Below, piece after piece: positions 15,115 through 24,361 of a stretch of DNA of 55,830 nucleotides. A program made the position numbers and the translations under genes. The DNA lies in assembly GCA_023390335.1 (NCBI GenBank), contig JAEWCZ010000046.1, positions 1 to 55,830 on the forward strand. The letters are read 5' to 3'. Under the pieces are notes generated by a model. That model made no database searches. It was not told the DNA's origin and saw only the letters and a program-made list of their open reading frames with translations. Source of the stretch: Bacillota bacterium. Its GTDB lineage: Bacteria; Bacillota; Clostridia; Acetivibrionales; DSM-1351. Within the stretch, counting starts at the first letter, position 1; each line of letters starts with the position of its first letter.

Positions 15115-16491
15115 CTACCTTATACTTCCCACGTTGAGGCGTTTCAACCCCTGATTAGGAATGGTGAAACCAAGAGCTATAAGTACGGCAGCAAACATCC
15201 AGAAATAGGCTGTCATCATTGGAACCTCAAATACATTTTCAACAAAGTTAGGAACCACAACGCCAACCATTCCCGCGAAAACACCCTGTGCCATGCTGAG
15301 GCTTTGACGGTCTACGGTTCTCTTAACCGCGCGAATTCCCCACGCCAAAGCGTTATATATCAGAATACAGAAGGATGCAAAGCCTACAAGACCCATTTCA
15401 ACAGCAATTTTTAGGAAATAACTGTCGACGTAGAATGCGCCCGGTATCTTAAAGTTCTGAGCAACTGCACCACCGAATTGTCCAAGTCCAAGGCCGAACC
15501 AAGGATGTTGTTTTAGTGCTGCAATTCCTATGGACCATCTTGCAATTCTTCCTCCGGCTGCACTGCTTACCATGTATTGAGGACTTAACAAATAGTTTAC
15601 TCTGTGAGCGATGGTAGGTACTGCAAAGTATGCGACAACAACCAGCAGAGCCAGCAGTAAAATAAGTCTCTTATCTTTAAGCCAGAAATACACGCCCATT
15701 GCTACCACAAAACCTATCCACGCAGATCTTGAGGAAGTGAATATAAGAGTTGCAGACATTGCAAGGGTTATTCCGATAAATATAATTTTCTTGAAAATTT
15801 TTCGTTCACTAAAAACAAAAGAGATTGCAACGGGTATTAGCAACACCATAAGGCTTCCCAGAATGTTTGGACTTCCTATTATTGAGAAAACTCTTGTTGT
15901 TATCCCGGATTCAAGTCTGTCAACCCAGTAGGAGGGCATTTCTGCATGTGTTACATATTGGTAGATTCCATGGAGTCCCAGAATTCCACCGATAAACACC
16001 ATAATGTACAGAAACCATCTTATGTTCTTACTGGAGGTTACAAGCTGTGCAACAACGAAATACCACAGCATCTGTTGAACAACCTGTCTGAAACCGGCAA
16101 TTCCTATAGGCATTATAGGTGAATTAACCAGAACCAAACATATAGAGATCACCACAAAAAATACAAGGGGGATATCTAAAGGTGTTGAAACATAGCCATC
16201 CTGTTTACGGTAAACCACCCATTTGTACAGCCACAGACACAGTGCAAATACAAACAGCAGTTCATCCCAGAAGCTAGCAAGCAAAGCACTTGAAATGACA
16301 TACCTTAATACGTAGTCAATTAAAACATAAAACCCCAGAACATATAGGAATTTTGAATAATCAAACATCATTGCAGCAGTAAATATTACGCCTGCAATAA
16401 ATGCAACTAGCAGAAAGGTAGGTGCAAAAGCTCCGGACACCCCTGCCAGCAATCCCAATATCAATAATATTACAGCAGTTTTTTTATTCAT
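15115..16491 (-). CDS. O-antigen ligase / Wzy-type polysaccharide polymerase family
   Basis: Membrane enzyme of the WaaL/Wzy_C superfamily that joins or polymerises lipid-linked oligosaccharides at the outer face of the membrane. 458 residues with about 12 helices and a long extracellular loop near the C-terminus. The family core HPWFGLGLGQFGG (about 350) and the preceding Arg-rich ARWSIGIAALKQ are present; IGSPNILGSLMVLL and TSSRSAWIGF are typical helices. The ribosome site is weak (AAGGA about 13 bases upstream). It is last in the minus-strand polysaccharide cluster. In a Gram-positive it more likely polymerises or attaches a surface glycan than LPS. Confidence 0.85.
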   Translation of the reverse strand: MNKKTAVILLILGLLAGVSGAFAPTFLLVAFIAGVIFTAAMMFDYSKFLYVLGFYVLIDYVLRYVISSALLASFWDELLFVFALCLWLYKWVVYRKQDGYVSTPLDIPLVFFVVISICLVLVNSPIMPIGIAGFRQVVQQMLWYFVVAQLVTSSKNIRWFLYIMVFIGGILGLHGIYQYVTHAEMPSYWVDRLESGITTRVFSIIGSPNILGSLMVLLIPVAISFVFSERKIFKKIIFIGITLAMSATLIFTSSRSAWIGFVVAMGVYFWLKDKRLILLLALLVVVAYFAVPTIAHRVNYLLSPQYMVSSAAGGRIARWSIGIAALKQHPWFGLGLGQFGGAVAQNFKIPGAFYVDSYFLKIAVEMGLVGFASFCILIYNALAWGIRAVKRTVDRQSLSMAQGVFAGMVGVVVPNFVENVFEVPMMTAYFWMFAAVLIALGFTIPNQGLKRLNVGSIR

Positions 16492-16516
16492 AGTATTTGT
16501 TTATCCTTACTGACTT

Positions 16517-17038
16517 TTAATCAAAAATGTATTGCACAAAGTGCCAGAACATGCTGTTTTCCAGGCAGGCTTTCCATTTTCTCCTGCCAGGTAAAAGCAG
16601 CAGGGACACGACTATTCCCAATATAATAAGGGCAGCCTTAATGGTGTTAAATGTTCCTAAAGCCAAGGTTGTTACCCCAAATCCAAAACTGAAAAACATT
16701 ATCAAAAGGGAGAAGGAGGCAAAGCTACCGGAACCTGAAAAAGTATTCATTATAAAGGAAATAAAAGCACTGGAACTTCCGCAATTTGTACAAAAGTCAC
16801 ACAGCTTGTCCCAAAGCCTGTCAAATAATCCGAAAATCCGTGAACAAACCCTGTAGGTTACAGAATACTTCAAAGAAGAATCTCTCCCAAGATACCACAA
16901 AATAAAGCGATTTATCTGGCTGTTTCTGCACCATCCCAGTATTACACACATTACACTAAATAAAGCTGATGCTTTAATCCAACGGGTTAAGCCGTTAGCA
17001 CTTCTAAAAATAATACTTGTATTGGTAAGTTGTTCCAT
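16517..17038 (-). CDS. Unknown membrane protein in polysaccharide cluster
   Basis: 173 residues of no family I recognise. It has hydrophobic segments near the N-terminus (about 25-40) and in the C-terminal half (about 95-155), with a Cys-containing middle (LCDFCTNCGSSS). The start at 17038 follows AGGTGGTG by about 6 bases; a GTG four codons earlier overlaps this site. It sits 25 bases before the ligase gene and 34 after the DUF4330 gene, so it is part of the same transcript. A helper role in glycan polymerisation or chain-length control is a guess from position only. Confidence 0.7.
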   Translation of the reverse strand: MEQLTNTSIIFRSANGLTRWIKASALFSVMCVILGWCRNSQINRFILWYLGRDSSLKYSVTYRVCSRIFGLFDRLWDKLCDFCTNCGSSSAFISFIMNTFSGSGSFASFSLLIMFFSFGFGVTTLALGTFNTIKAALIILGIVVSLLLLPGRRKWKACLENSMFWHFVQYIFD

Positions 17039-17072
17039 AAATATCACCACCTGTTCAAATTAAGTTAACTGA

Positions 17073-17567
17073 TTATTTGGCGATAGTGACCCTTTCAACG
17101 TTACCGTCCATTTCAATAGTTTGAGTCTTCACTGTAAATTTCTTACCAAGACAAAGATCCTGTGTGCCAACCTTTAATATCGCTGCATTTGTATTTACTT
17201 TTGCCTTTATAGTTATATATAAATCCTTTAAATTAGGATGTTTCTCTATATGAACCTTACCCTGTGCATCTGTTGTTAAATAATCTGCGGGTACGGCTTT
17301 AACTTCTGCAATGGTTGCATTTGGAATGTAGTCAGTACCAAAAACAAGCTGTTGTCCTGCCTTAATTTGACTAACAACTGTATCTGTTTTGAAAGTACAT
17401 TTTACAACCGCTGTTACTTCTCCCTTTGCAGTAGGAGAAGTAGATATTTTTGGGCTTAAAACCTTGTATCCAACGGCTGCTACCAATAACAGAACCAGTA
17501 AAACCACTACCAAATCTATAATGTTAACCTTTCCGAGTAATCTGCCTTTTTCATCAATTAATTTCAT
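17073..17567 (-). CDS. DUF4330 membrane-anchored protein
   Basis: 164 residues: a short cytoplasmic start (MKLIDEKGRLLGKVNIIDL), one membrane helix (about 20-38) and an extracellular beta-rich domain. This layout is that of DUF4330 proteins, which occur in clostridial and cyanobacterial exopolysaccharide clusters without known function. The ATG at 17567 follows GGAGG by 8 bases; the longer frame to 17582 is rejected. It starts 16 bases after the stop of the GT4 gene and lies in the same operon. A scaffold or accessory role in polymer export is inferred. Confidence 0.78.
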   Translation of the reverse strand: MKLIDEKGRLLGKVNIIDLVVVLLVLLLVAAVGYKVLSPKISTSPTAKGEVTAVVKCTFKTDTVVSQIKAGQQLVFGTDYIPNATIAEVKAVPADYLTTDAQGKVHIEKHPNLKDLYITIKAKVNTNAAILKVGTQDLCLGKKFTVKTQTIEMDGNVERVTIAK

Positions 17568-17583
17568 GTTATAATCCTCCAAG

Positions 17584-18831
17584 TTACTTTTTAAATGATT
17601 TATTTAATACTTCTACCAGTGCTTTTGTAAGCTCTTTTCTTTCAAACTTCTTAACTTCGTCAATTACCGGATTTACCGGATTTGTGTCGTTAGTCCAGCA
17701 GTTATAAAGCTCAATAAGGTTCTTTTTGGTAGTTTGAATATCATTAAAGTCTGAAACCAGACCAGTTTTTGTATCTGTTATAAGCTGTGCTGCAGCACCA
17801 TGCTCTGGAATTGACGCTAGTATGGGCCGCTTGGTGTTCATATACTCAAAAACCTTACCGGTATAAAAAGCTTCAGCACCGGGGCCTGACGGTTCTATAA
17901 GCAGAAGTGCGTCAGATTTAATGAGTTCAAAAAGACATTCCCTGTGCTTCATGTACGGCATAAGTGAAACAATTCCGTTTAATTTATAGCTGTCAATAAC
18001 TGTTTGCAGCTGCTCAACCTTATAATTTCCTATAAGCCTGACATTTATTTTGGACTTGTCCACACTACCTTCGTCAATAGCTCTTTTGAGAGCTTCAAAG
18101 AAATTGTCGGGCTTTCTCTTACCATATAAAAGTCCGGTATAGGTCAGTGTAAACTTGTCATTTGAAGGTACAATATCTTCCATACCTGCAAAATCCTCAT
18201 CGTCATAGCCATTTGGTATAACATAAAATTTACCTTTGGTTTCAGGGTTGTCTCTCAAAAAGTTAGAAAGCATTACCGGAGTATTGGTAATAAGGCAGTC
18301 AGCATATTTGAGAACCATTTTTTCCTGATTACGTTCAATTTTTGCCCTTAGCCCATTTCTGACATGGTAAGGGTTGTTAGTCCACTCGTCCCTAAAATCA
18401 CAAACCAGAGGAATTTCAGGGTGATGTTTTTTCAGGTATACACCAAGAAGATGATCGCTGTAGGGGGCCGACGTGGTATATATCACATCAATTTTGTTAT
18501 CTTTTATTGCAGCCAAAGCCTGTTTACGGGCAAAATGCTGCCACACTCTTTCAGAATCGGGTATCAGAAGCTTGTTTACAACCTTACCCAAGTATTTGAA
18601 TATTCCGGGAAGAGCAGCAAAATCACAAGCCTTTGTTCTGATAACCTTTATACCCTGAGGAATGTCCTTTAAAAGTGTTTCGTCCTTTAAAGCGGCTTTT
18701 GAGGCATCTCTGGTTAATATAACAGGTTCGTAATCGAAATTCCTCAAATATTTAACAAATTTTACAGTTCTTTGAACACCTGAGCCTCCAATAGGAGGAA
18801 ATTGGTGTGCGATCATAAGTACTTTTTTCAT
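17584..18831 (-). CDS. GT4-family glycosyltransferase
   Basis: Cytoplasmic GT-B transferase, 415 residues. The N-terminal domain starts KKVLMIAHQFPPIGGSGVQRT, a glycine-rich acceptor-side loop typical of GT4. The C-terminal donor domain has TYTGLLYGKRKPDNFFEAL, LIGNYK and the EX7E-like block EPSGPGAEAFYTGKVFEY. It probably adds a hexose or N-acetylhexosamine to a lipid-linked intermediate; the sugar cannot be told. AAAGGA precedes the ATG at 18831. A terminator-like hairpin separates it from the dehydrogenase gene upstream, so expression of the later genes may be lowered. Confidence 0.85.
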   Translation of the reverse strand: MKKVLMIAHQFPPIGGSGVQRTVKFVKYLRNFDYEPVILTRDASKAALKDETLLKDIPQGIKVIRTKACDFAALPGIFKYLGKVVNKLLIPDSERVWQHFARKQALAAIKDNKIDVIYTTSAPYSDHLLGVYLKKHHPEIPLVCDFRDEWTNNPYHVRNGLRAKIERNQEKMVLKYADCLITNTPVMLSNFLRDNPETKGKFYVIPNGYDDEDFAGMEDIVPSNDKFTLTYTGLLYGKRKPDNFFEALKRAIDEGSVDKSKINVRLIGNYKVEQLQTVIDSYKLNGIVSLMPYMKHRECLFELIKSDALLLIEPSGPGAEAFYTGKVFEYMNTKRPILASIPEHGAAAQLITDTKTGLVSDFNDIQTTKKNLIELYNCWTNDTNPVNPVIDEVKKFERKELTKALVEVLNKSFKK

Positions 18832-18848
18832 GGGAATCCTTTCAAATC

Positions 18849-18883
18849 AAGAAAAGCCCTCCGGAGCCTAAAAACCGAAGGGC
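18849..18883 (-). terminator. Intra-cluster terminator/attenuator
   Basis: On the minus strand, GCCCTTCGG, a loop, CCGGAGGGC, then TTTTCTT. It lies between the dehydrogenase stop (18896) and the GT4 start (18831). It may reduce read-through into the downstream four genes. Confidence 0.7.
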
Positions 18884-18895
18884 AGTCTGTTGTTT

Positions 18896-20170
18896 TTATG
18901 CTCCAAGCAGATAAGAATTGAAGCCTGCTGCTATCAATGCCGATCTGTCATAGAAGTTTCTTGTATCAAATATGTTGGCTTGTGCCATCAATGGCTGCAA
19001 CTTTGAAAAATTAATTTTAGTAAATTCATCATGATTAACACCAAGTATAATCAGATGTCCTCCGCTTACCGCTTCTTCAAGATCGTTGCATATAAGCTTA
19101 TGTGAAGCAATATGAGGATCATAAATACAAACATCGAAAGCTGGGTCCTGTTCAAATAATTCAACCAGTTCCATAACCGGGCTTTCACGCATGTCATCAA
19201 TATTTGGTTTATAGGTAGCACCAAGGATTATAACCTTTTTAATACCGTCAACCTCTGAAAGAATACTCTTTGAGCGATTGAATACGTGATGAGGCATACT
19301 GTCGTTGGTTGTTCTGCTAAGCTTGATTATCTTTGCAAGCTCAGGTTCCTTTTCAACAATAAACCAAGGGTCAACTGCAAGGCAGTGACCGCCAACGCCA
19401 GGGCCGGGTTGGTGAAGATTAACCCTAGGGTGTTTATTTGAATACTTAATAACATCCCATGCATTGATCCCCATTTTTTCACAAAGCTTTGCAAGTTCAT
19501 TAGCCAGAGCGATATTAACATCTCTGAAGGTATTTTCCATAAGCTTGCACATTTCAGCGGTTGTAGCGTCAGTAAGGAAAATATCTCCCTTTACAAAAGT
19601 TCTGTAAAGATCACGCACGGCTTCGCTGGATGCCGCATTAATACCTCCGACAATTCTATTGTTTTCTACAAGCTCAACCAGAATTTTACCCGGTAATACA
19701 CGCTCTGGAGAGTGTGCAACCAAAAGCTGGGTTCCTATTTCAAGACCTGATTCCTTTAGAACAGGAATCATAAGACCTTCAACAGTTCCCGGTGGTGATG
19801 TAGATTCCAATATTACAACGTTGCCTTCGCGAAGATAAGGCACAATAGATTCGGTGGCCGAACGTACAAACCGCATATCTGCTGTCTTGTCAGCATTGAT
19901 TGGTGTCGGTACCGATATAATAAAAACATCAGCTTCCTCAGGAGTAAGCTGTGCTCTCAAATTCCCTGATGTAACAGCTGCCTGTACCATAATGTCCAGA
20001 TAAGGTTCCTCAATGATTATCCTTCCCTGGTTTAGTGAATCAACAACTTCTTTTTTTACGTCAACACCTACAATACTGTGTCCGTGTGTTGCGAACATAG
20101 CGGCAGTTGGCAGACCGATATAACCAAGACCGATAATACATATTTTTTTCTTATTGTTAATGACAATCAC
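18896..20170 (-). CDS. wecC: UDP-N-acetyl-mannosamine/hexosamine dehydrogenase (WecC type)
   Basis: NAD-dependent oxidation of a UDP-sugar C6 to the uronate. The Rossmann start IGLGYIGLPTAAMFATHG is clear. STSPPGTVEG, the ELAKLCEKMGINAWDV helix, NLHQPGPGVGGHCLAVDPWF (with the catalytic Cys) and ATYKPNIDDMRESP are typical of UDP-ManNAc-type enzymes. Start choice is difficult. GTG at 20170 is placed directly after AAGGGAA, which is very close; the frame is open to 20272, but a likely promoter (20212-20239) lies within that extension. It heads the polysaccharide cluster. The exact sugar is uncertain. Confidence 0.88.
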   Translation of the reverse strand: MIVINNKKKICIIGLGYIGLPTAAMFATHGHSIVGVDVKKEVVDSLNQGRIIIEEPYLDIMVQAAVTSGNLRAQLTPEEADVFIISVPTPINADKTADMRFVRSATESIVPYLREGNVVILESTSPPGTVEGLMIPVLKESGLEIGTQLLVAHSPERVLPGKILVELVENNRIVGGINAASSEAVRDLYRTFVKGDIFLTDATTAEMCKLMENTFRDVNIALANELAKLCEKMGINAWDVIKYSNKHPRVNLHQPGPGVGGHCLAVDPWFIVEKEPELAKIIKLSRTTNDSMPHHVFNRSKSILSEVDGIKKVIILGATYKPNIDDMRESPVMELVELFEQDPAFDVCIYDPHIASHKLICNDLEEAVSGGHLIILGVNHDEFTKINFSKLQPLMAQANIFDTRNFYDRSALIAAGFNSYLLGA

Positions 20171-20211
20171 TTCCCTTATTGTTAAAAAAATAAATATCAA
20201 ACTTGAATGTA

Positions 20212-20239
20212 AAAATACTCCAAAAACGAGTCTTGACAA
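20212..20239 (-). promoter_or_regulatory. Likely promoter of the polysaccharide cluster
   Basis: Minus-strand TTGTCA (20239-20234), 16-bp spacer, TATTTT (20217-20212), about 40 bases before the proposed GTG start. The rest of the 20240-20469 gap holds AT-rich DNA with a loose GGTATAAA/TTTATACC inverted pair; I see nothing else in it. Confidence 0.4.
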
Positions 20240-20469
20240 TATTTTGACACTAGAATAGTTTATCATTTCCATTTTTCAATGTCAAATTAAAGCGACGTTT
20301 ATCGGCTTCTACAGGTATAAAATTAATATATATTAAAAAGTGAAACATTTTCCTGTTTATACCGATATATTAATATACTAAATTAGTCAGTTCAATTAAC
20401 TATTGATGTATAAATTATTATGTTTGCCATTGTAGTTAAGGGATAAGGCATAGTTATGCGGAGGCTTAA

Positions 20470-21096
20470 ATGTGGAATTTTTTTAATAAAAAGAATAAAG
20501 TACATGGTTTTGACTTAAAGGTCCTTTTCAAAAACGACATTTCATTGCTTACACTTGATGAAAGGTGGAACGGACTGTTTAAAAATATGGAAAAAACCAA
20601 TGATATTATAGAATGTGAGAATAGAATAAAGGAACTTTTAAAAGAACAATCCCGATTAATCACAGAATCCAAGGAAATTGCAATAAAAAAGAAAGAATGT
20701 ATGGATAGCATTATTAAGCTTACTACAGAGGTTTTTGACAAAAATAACAAGGAAGCACATACTAAAATGCAGGAATGTGAAAAATCCATTGTAGCTATAA
20801 ATAAGAAAATGGAAGAAAATGAAGAAAGACTTCTTGATATCCCAAAGGAAATCAGGGAAGAAAATTTGCAGCTATTGGAATACACTGTAAAGCAGGTGTA
20901 CTTTTCAATAAGGGAAAATCAGGTTAAAGTTAGTGAACTTGACAAGGAGATTGCAGAAGCAAAAGAAAGTCTCAAGAAAATGATTGAGGAGAGAGAGCTT
21001 CTGGCCGAAGATTATTCAGACACATATTCATACTTCCATGATTTACTTGGAAAAGATGAACTGCAAAAACTGGATGAAATTTATTTTAGCAAATAG
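20470..21096 (+). CDS. Coiled-coil protein of unknown function
   Basis: 208 residues, mostly charged helix with heptad-like spacing from about 45 to 185 (long Lys/Glu-rich stretches such as IKKKECMDSI and AEAKESLKKMIEERELL). There is no signal peptide or membrane helix; the short N-terminus MWNFFNKKNK is basic and aromatic. GGAGG lies 5 bases before the ATG. It is 20 bases upstream of nnr and likely cotranscribed with it. I do not recognise the family; a structural or adaptor role is possible but not supported by anything specific. Confidence 0.75.
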   Translation: MWNFFNKKNKVHGFDLKVLFKNDISLLTLDERWNGLFKNMEKTNDIIECENRIKELLKEQSRLITESKEIAIKKKECMDSIIKLTTEVFDKNNKEAHTKMQECEKSIVAINKKMEENEERLLDIPKEIREENLQLLEYTVKQVYFSIRENQVKVSELDKEIAEAKESLKKMIEERELLAEDYSDTYSYFHDLLGKDELQKLDEIYFSK

Positions 21097-21116
21097 GAAA
21101 AAGCAGGTGATTAAGT

Positions 21117-22667
21117 TTGAAAGCTGTTACTGGAAAAGAAATGGGATCAGTAGATAAGTACTGCATTGATAAAATTGGTATACCCGGTATTGTACTTATG
21201 GAAAACGCTGCATTAAAAGTAGTAAAGCATGTAAATTTATATCTGGAAAAGGAGCAACCTTTACCAATACATGCAGTAATAATAGCAGGAAAAGGCAATA
21301 ATGCCGGAGATGCTTTTGCAGTAGCAAGGCACCTTTGGATCCAGGGCAAAAAAATAGAGCTATATTGCCTTTTTGGAAAGGAAGCTTTAACAGGTGATGC
21401 AAAGGTAAATTTTGATATATTGGAGGCCATGGGTATATCCGTTAAATATTTGGGGGTTAACTCAACTATTGAAGAGCTTCTGAACGATATTGAAAAAGCA
21501 GAGTTGGTTTTGGACGGTATCTTCGGAACAGGCTTCAGAGGAGAAATTCAAGGAACTATTAAGCAGGTTGTAGAAATCGTAAACAGCCACTCCCGCCATA
21601 CTATTTCTATAGATATTGCATCAGGTATTGATTCAGCCATAGGCAGAACCTCAGAGGCATGTATAAAGGCAGATAAAACTGTTACTTTTCAGCTTCCGAA
21701 AATAGGACAGCTTGTATATCCCGGGGTGGACTATACGGGAGAACTGGTAGTGGAAAGTATAGGCATGCCTTGCCAGGCTGTTGAATGTATAATTGAAACA
21801 ACAACGTGGGTTGACCGGGATTTTGCCAAATCTTTGATTCCATCCAGGAAAGCAGAATACAATAAAGGCAATTGCGGCAAGGTTGCAGTCGTTTCAGGCT
21901 CAATAGGAATGGCTGGCTCCGGTTGTCTTACTGCCAAGGCGTCTCTTCGTACAGGTTCAGGTCTTGTGTATATGGCCGTTCCATCAAATCTTATAAGTAT
22001 TTACCAAACGGTGGTCCCTGAAGCCGTTGGGGTTATTCTTCCTGACAGTGGTGACACATTAAACGAAAAGAGTCTTGATGATATAAACGAATTATTAAAA
22101 AAATGTGATGTTGCCGCTATAGGGCCGGGTCTTTCCTCAAGAAAAAGTATATATAATATAATTAGAGGATTGGCAGAAACAGTTGACTTACCTATTATTC
22201 TTGATGCCGATGCTCTAAATGTAATTGCGGGAAATATTGATATGCTTGGAAAATTTAAAAACAAGGTGATTATAACTCCACATCCCGGCGAGATGGCTAG
22301 GCTCACAGGCCTTGATGTTTCGTATATTCAGAGTAACAGAATCGAAGTAGCAAAAAAATATGCAACATTATGGGGTGTTACGGTTGTGCTGAAGGGCGCG
22401 AGGACAGTTGTTTCGGATAAAAATGGGCATGTATATATTAATTCTACGGGAAATGCGGGTATGGCTACAGCAGGTAGCGGAGATTGTTTAACGGGCATAA
22501 TAGCGTCGTTACTTGGACAGGGAGCCGATGCCCCTTATGCTGCAATCGCAGGGGTGTATCTCCACGGACTAGCGGGAGATATAGCAGCTCTATCAAAGGG
22601 TGAATATGGACTCAATGCAATGGACATAGTAGAAAATATACCAGCTGCCATACTTGCAACAATTTAA
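21117..22667 (+). CDS. nnr: Bifunctional NAD(P)H-hydrate repair enzyme Nnr
   Basis: Repairs damaged NAD(P)H. The N-terminal half (about 1-215) is the YjeF_N epimerase that interconverts R- and S-NAD(P)HX (AGKGNNAGDAFAVARHLW, DGIFGTGF). The C-terminal half (about 225-510) is the ADP/ATP-dependent dehydratase of ribokinase fold, with HPGEMARL and the active-site NAGMATAGSGDCLTGIIASL. The 516-residue length is normal for the fusion. The start is TTG at 21117 behind AGGTGA. It precedes alr by 87 bases, a common clostridial neighbourhood (nnr-alr-mazEF). Confidence 0.95.
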   Translation: MKAVTGKEMGSVDKYCIDKIGIPGIVLMENAALKVVKHVNLYLEKEQPLPIHAVIIAGKGNNAGDAFAVARHLWIQGKKIELYCLFGKEALTGDAKVNFDILEAMGISVKYLGVNSTIEELLNDIEKAELVLDGIFGTGFRGEIQGTIKQVVEIVNSHSRHTISIDIASGIDSAIGRTSEACIKADKTVTFQLPKIGQLVYPGVDYTGELVVESIGMPCQAVECIIETTTWVDRDFAKSLIPSRKAEYNKGNCGKVAVVSGSIGMAGSGCLTAKASLRTGSGLVYMAVPSNLISIYQTVVPEAVGVILPDSGDTLNEKSLDDINELLKKCDVAAIGPGLSSRKSIYNIIRGLAETVDLPIILDADALNVIAGNIDMLGKFKNKVIITPHPGEMARLTGLDVSYIQSNRIEVAKKYATLWGVTVVLKGARTVVSDKNGHVYINSTGNAGMATAGSGDCLTGIIASLLGQGADAPYAAIAGVYLHGLAGDIAALSKGEYGLNAMDIVENIPAAILATI

Positions 22668-22754
22668 AAGATTATATGTTTTCAAAAAACATTATTTGGA
22701 TATACTAAAAGATAATAAAAGACATAAAGATAAAGTTTTGTGGGGGCAGGAAAA

Positions 22755-23924
22755 ATGGAATATAAACTTAATAGAGCATGGGCTGAAATAAGCCTTGACA
22801 ATATTGCGCACAATATTAGGGAGATAAGAAGAATTACCAGCAAAAATGCTGAGATAATGGGAGTAGTCAAGGCAGACGCTTATGGTCATGGAGTAATGGA
22901 GGTGGCAAAAACCCTTCTTGAGAACGGGGCATCACGGTTTGCAGTATCAATGCTGGATGAGGCAATACAGCTAAGGAGAGCGGGTATAGAGGTACCTATA
23001 CTAATTCTTGGGTATACCGATCCAATAAGAGCCAGTGAAATAATAGAAAATGATGTAACACAGTCGGTATTTAGCCATGAATTGGCGCAAGCTTTGTCCG
23101 ATGAGGCAGTTAGGCAGGGTAGAAAGGTAAAGATTCACATAAAGATAGACACGGGAATGTCCAGAATAGGTTTTCTGCCTGGGTACAGCGCAGTTAAAAA
23201 CGTTGTTGAAATAAGCCGGCTACCCAATATTATCATTGAAGGGCTGTTTACACATTTTGCTACTGCCGATGAAAAAAACAGGGAATACACTTACACTCAA
23301 TTTGAAAGATTTATGAGTATTTGCAGTGAGCTTCAGAGAATAGGAATACATATTCCGGTTAAGCATTGTGCAAACAGTGCGGGAATCATTGAATACCCAG
23401 AGATGCATCTTGATTTGGTCAGGCCGGGTATTATACTTTATGGCATGTATCCTTCCGAGGAAGTTGACAAGTCGAAAATTGAACTAAAACCTGCTATGAC
23501 ACTTAAAGCAAACGTAATTATGGTAAAGGAAGTTGAAAAAAACACCTCCATAAGCTACGGCAGGATATTTACAACTAACAGAACATCGAAGATTGCTACA
23601 ATACCTATAGGTTATGCCGATGGCTTCACCCGTATGCTTAGCAACAAGGGAAAGGTACTTATTCATGGTGAATATGCACCTGTTGTCGGAAGAATATGTA
23701 TGGACCAATGTATGGTAGATGTAACTGATATTGGAAACAGTGTTGAAGTAGGAGATGAGGTTGTATTAATTGGTTCTCAGGGGCAAAATAATATCATGGT
23801 TGAAGATGTAGCGCAGACAATAGGCATGATAAATTACGAATTGGTTTGCATAGTTGGTAAAAGAATTCCAAGGGCTTTTGTCAAAGATGGTAAGATATCG
23901 AAAATCCTGAATTATTTGATATAA
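22755..23924 (+). CDS. alr: Alanine racemase
   Basis: PLP-dependent conversion of L- to D-alanine for peptidoglycan. 389 residues. The PLP lysine is in GVVKADAYGHG (about residue 39), and the catalytic Tyr of the C-terminal domain lies in the SYGRIFTT block. RAWAEISLDNIAHN and HCANSAGII are further family motifs. The ATG at 22755 has GGGGGCAGG directly upstream; a GTG at 22740 would place this site inside the gene. It lies between nnr and the toxin-antitoxin pair. Whether it is the vegetative or the spore-associated Alr cannot be judged. Confidence 0.95.
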   Translation: MEYKLNRAWAEISLDNIAHNIREIRRITSKNAEIMGVVKADAYGHGVMEVAKTLLENGASRFAVSMLDEAIQLRRAGIEVPILILGYTDPIRASEIIENDVTQSVFSHELAQALSDEAVRQGRKVKIHIKIDTGMSRIGFLPGYSAVKNVVEISRLPNIIIEGLFTHFATADEKNREYTYTQFERFMSICSELQRIGIHIPVKHCANSAGIIEYPEMHLDLVRPGIILYGMYPSEEVDKSKIELKPAMTLKANVIMVKEVEKNTSISYGRIFTTNRTSKIATIPIGYADGFTRMLSNKGKVLIHGEYAPVVGRICMDQCMVDVTDIGNSVEVGDEVVLIGSQGQNNIMVEDVAQTIGMINYELVCIVGKRIPRAFVKDGKISKILNYLI

Positions 23925-23958
23925 GCGGATTTGGAGGATTTGGTAATAAAAACTTAAT

Positions 23959-23988
23959 TTGACCTCACACATGTCGGAATATTATAAT
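23959..23988 (+). promoter_or_regulatory. Promoter of the toxin-antitoxin operon
   Basis: TTGACC (23959-23964), 18-bp spacer, perfect TATAAT (23983-23988), about 90 bases before the antitoxin start. The alr stop lies just upstream, so this can give separate expression of the pair. Confidence 0.65.
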
Positions 23989-24076
23989 ACTACTATATGA
24001 TAACATAAACTATAATTATCTTCTTTGAACCGCATAATATAAAATAAAGGGTTTAAGTAGAGAGTGGGGGTTTAAA

Positions 24077-24361
24077 TTGTCTCAATATAAAAAGATAATG
24101 GTTAGTATTCCGGATAATTTACTTGAGGAAATAGATAACATGGTTACCGTCGAAAAAACCAATAGAAGTGAACTCGTTAGAGAAGCGATGATACTTTATT
24201 TGAGGGAAAGACGCAAAATTCGTTTGAGGGAAGAAATGAAGCTTGGCTACGAAGAAATGGCTGAAATAAATCTTAAGCTGGCTGAGGTTTGCCTTGCAGC
24301 CGACAACGAGCAGCAATGCAAGTATGAGGAACGGCTTGGGGAGATGGAGGAAACGTGGTAA
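24077..24361 (+). CDS. EndoAI-type ribbon-helix-helix antitoxin (MazE-like)
   Basis: 94 residues. An N-terminal ribbon-helix-helix (KKIMVSIPDNLLEEIDNMVTVEKTNRSELVREAMILYLRER) binds DNA as a dimer; the acidic C-terminal helix (about 50-94) should wrap the toxin. The start is TTG at 24077 behind GTGGGGG. It overlaps the toxin start by 7 bases, typical of translational coupling. The order antitoxin-toxin downstream of alr is that of the Bacillus ndoAI-ndoA locus. Autoregulation through its own promoter region is likely but no operator was identified. Confidence 0.92.
   Translation: MSQYKKIMVSIPDNLLEEIDNMVTVEKTNRSELVREAMILYLRERRKIRLREEMKLGYEEMAEINLKLAEVCLAADNEQQCKYEERLGEMEETW

Noticed and set aside
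18896..20272. The longest form of the nucleotide-sugar dehydrogenase
   Set aside because: The extra 34 N-terminal residues are not part of the family fold, have no ribosome site and contain a likely promoter.
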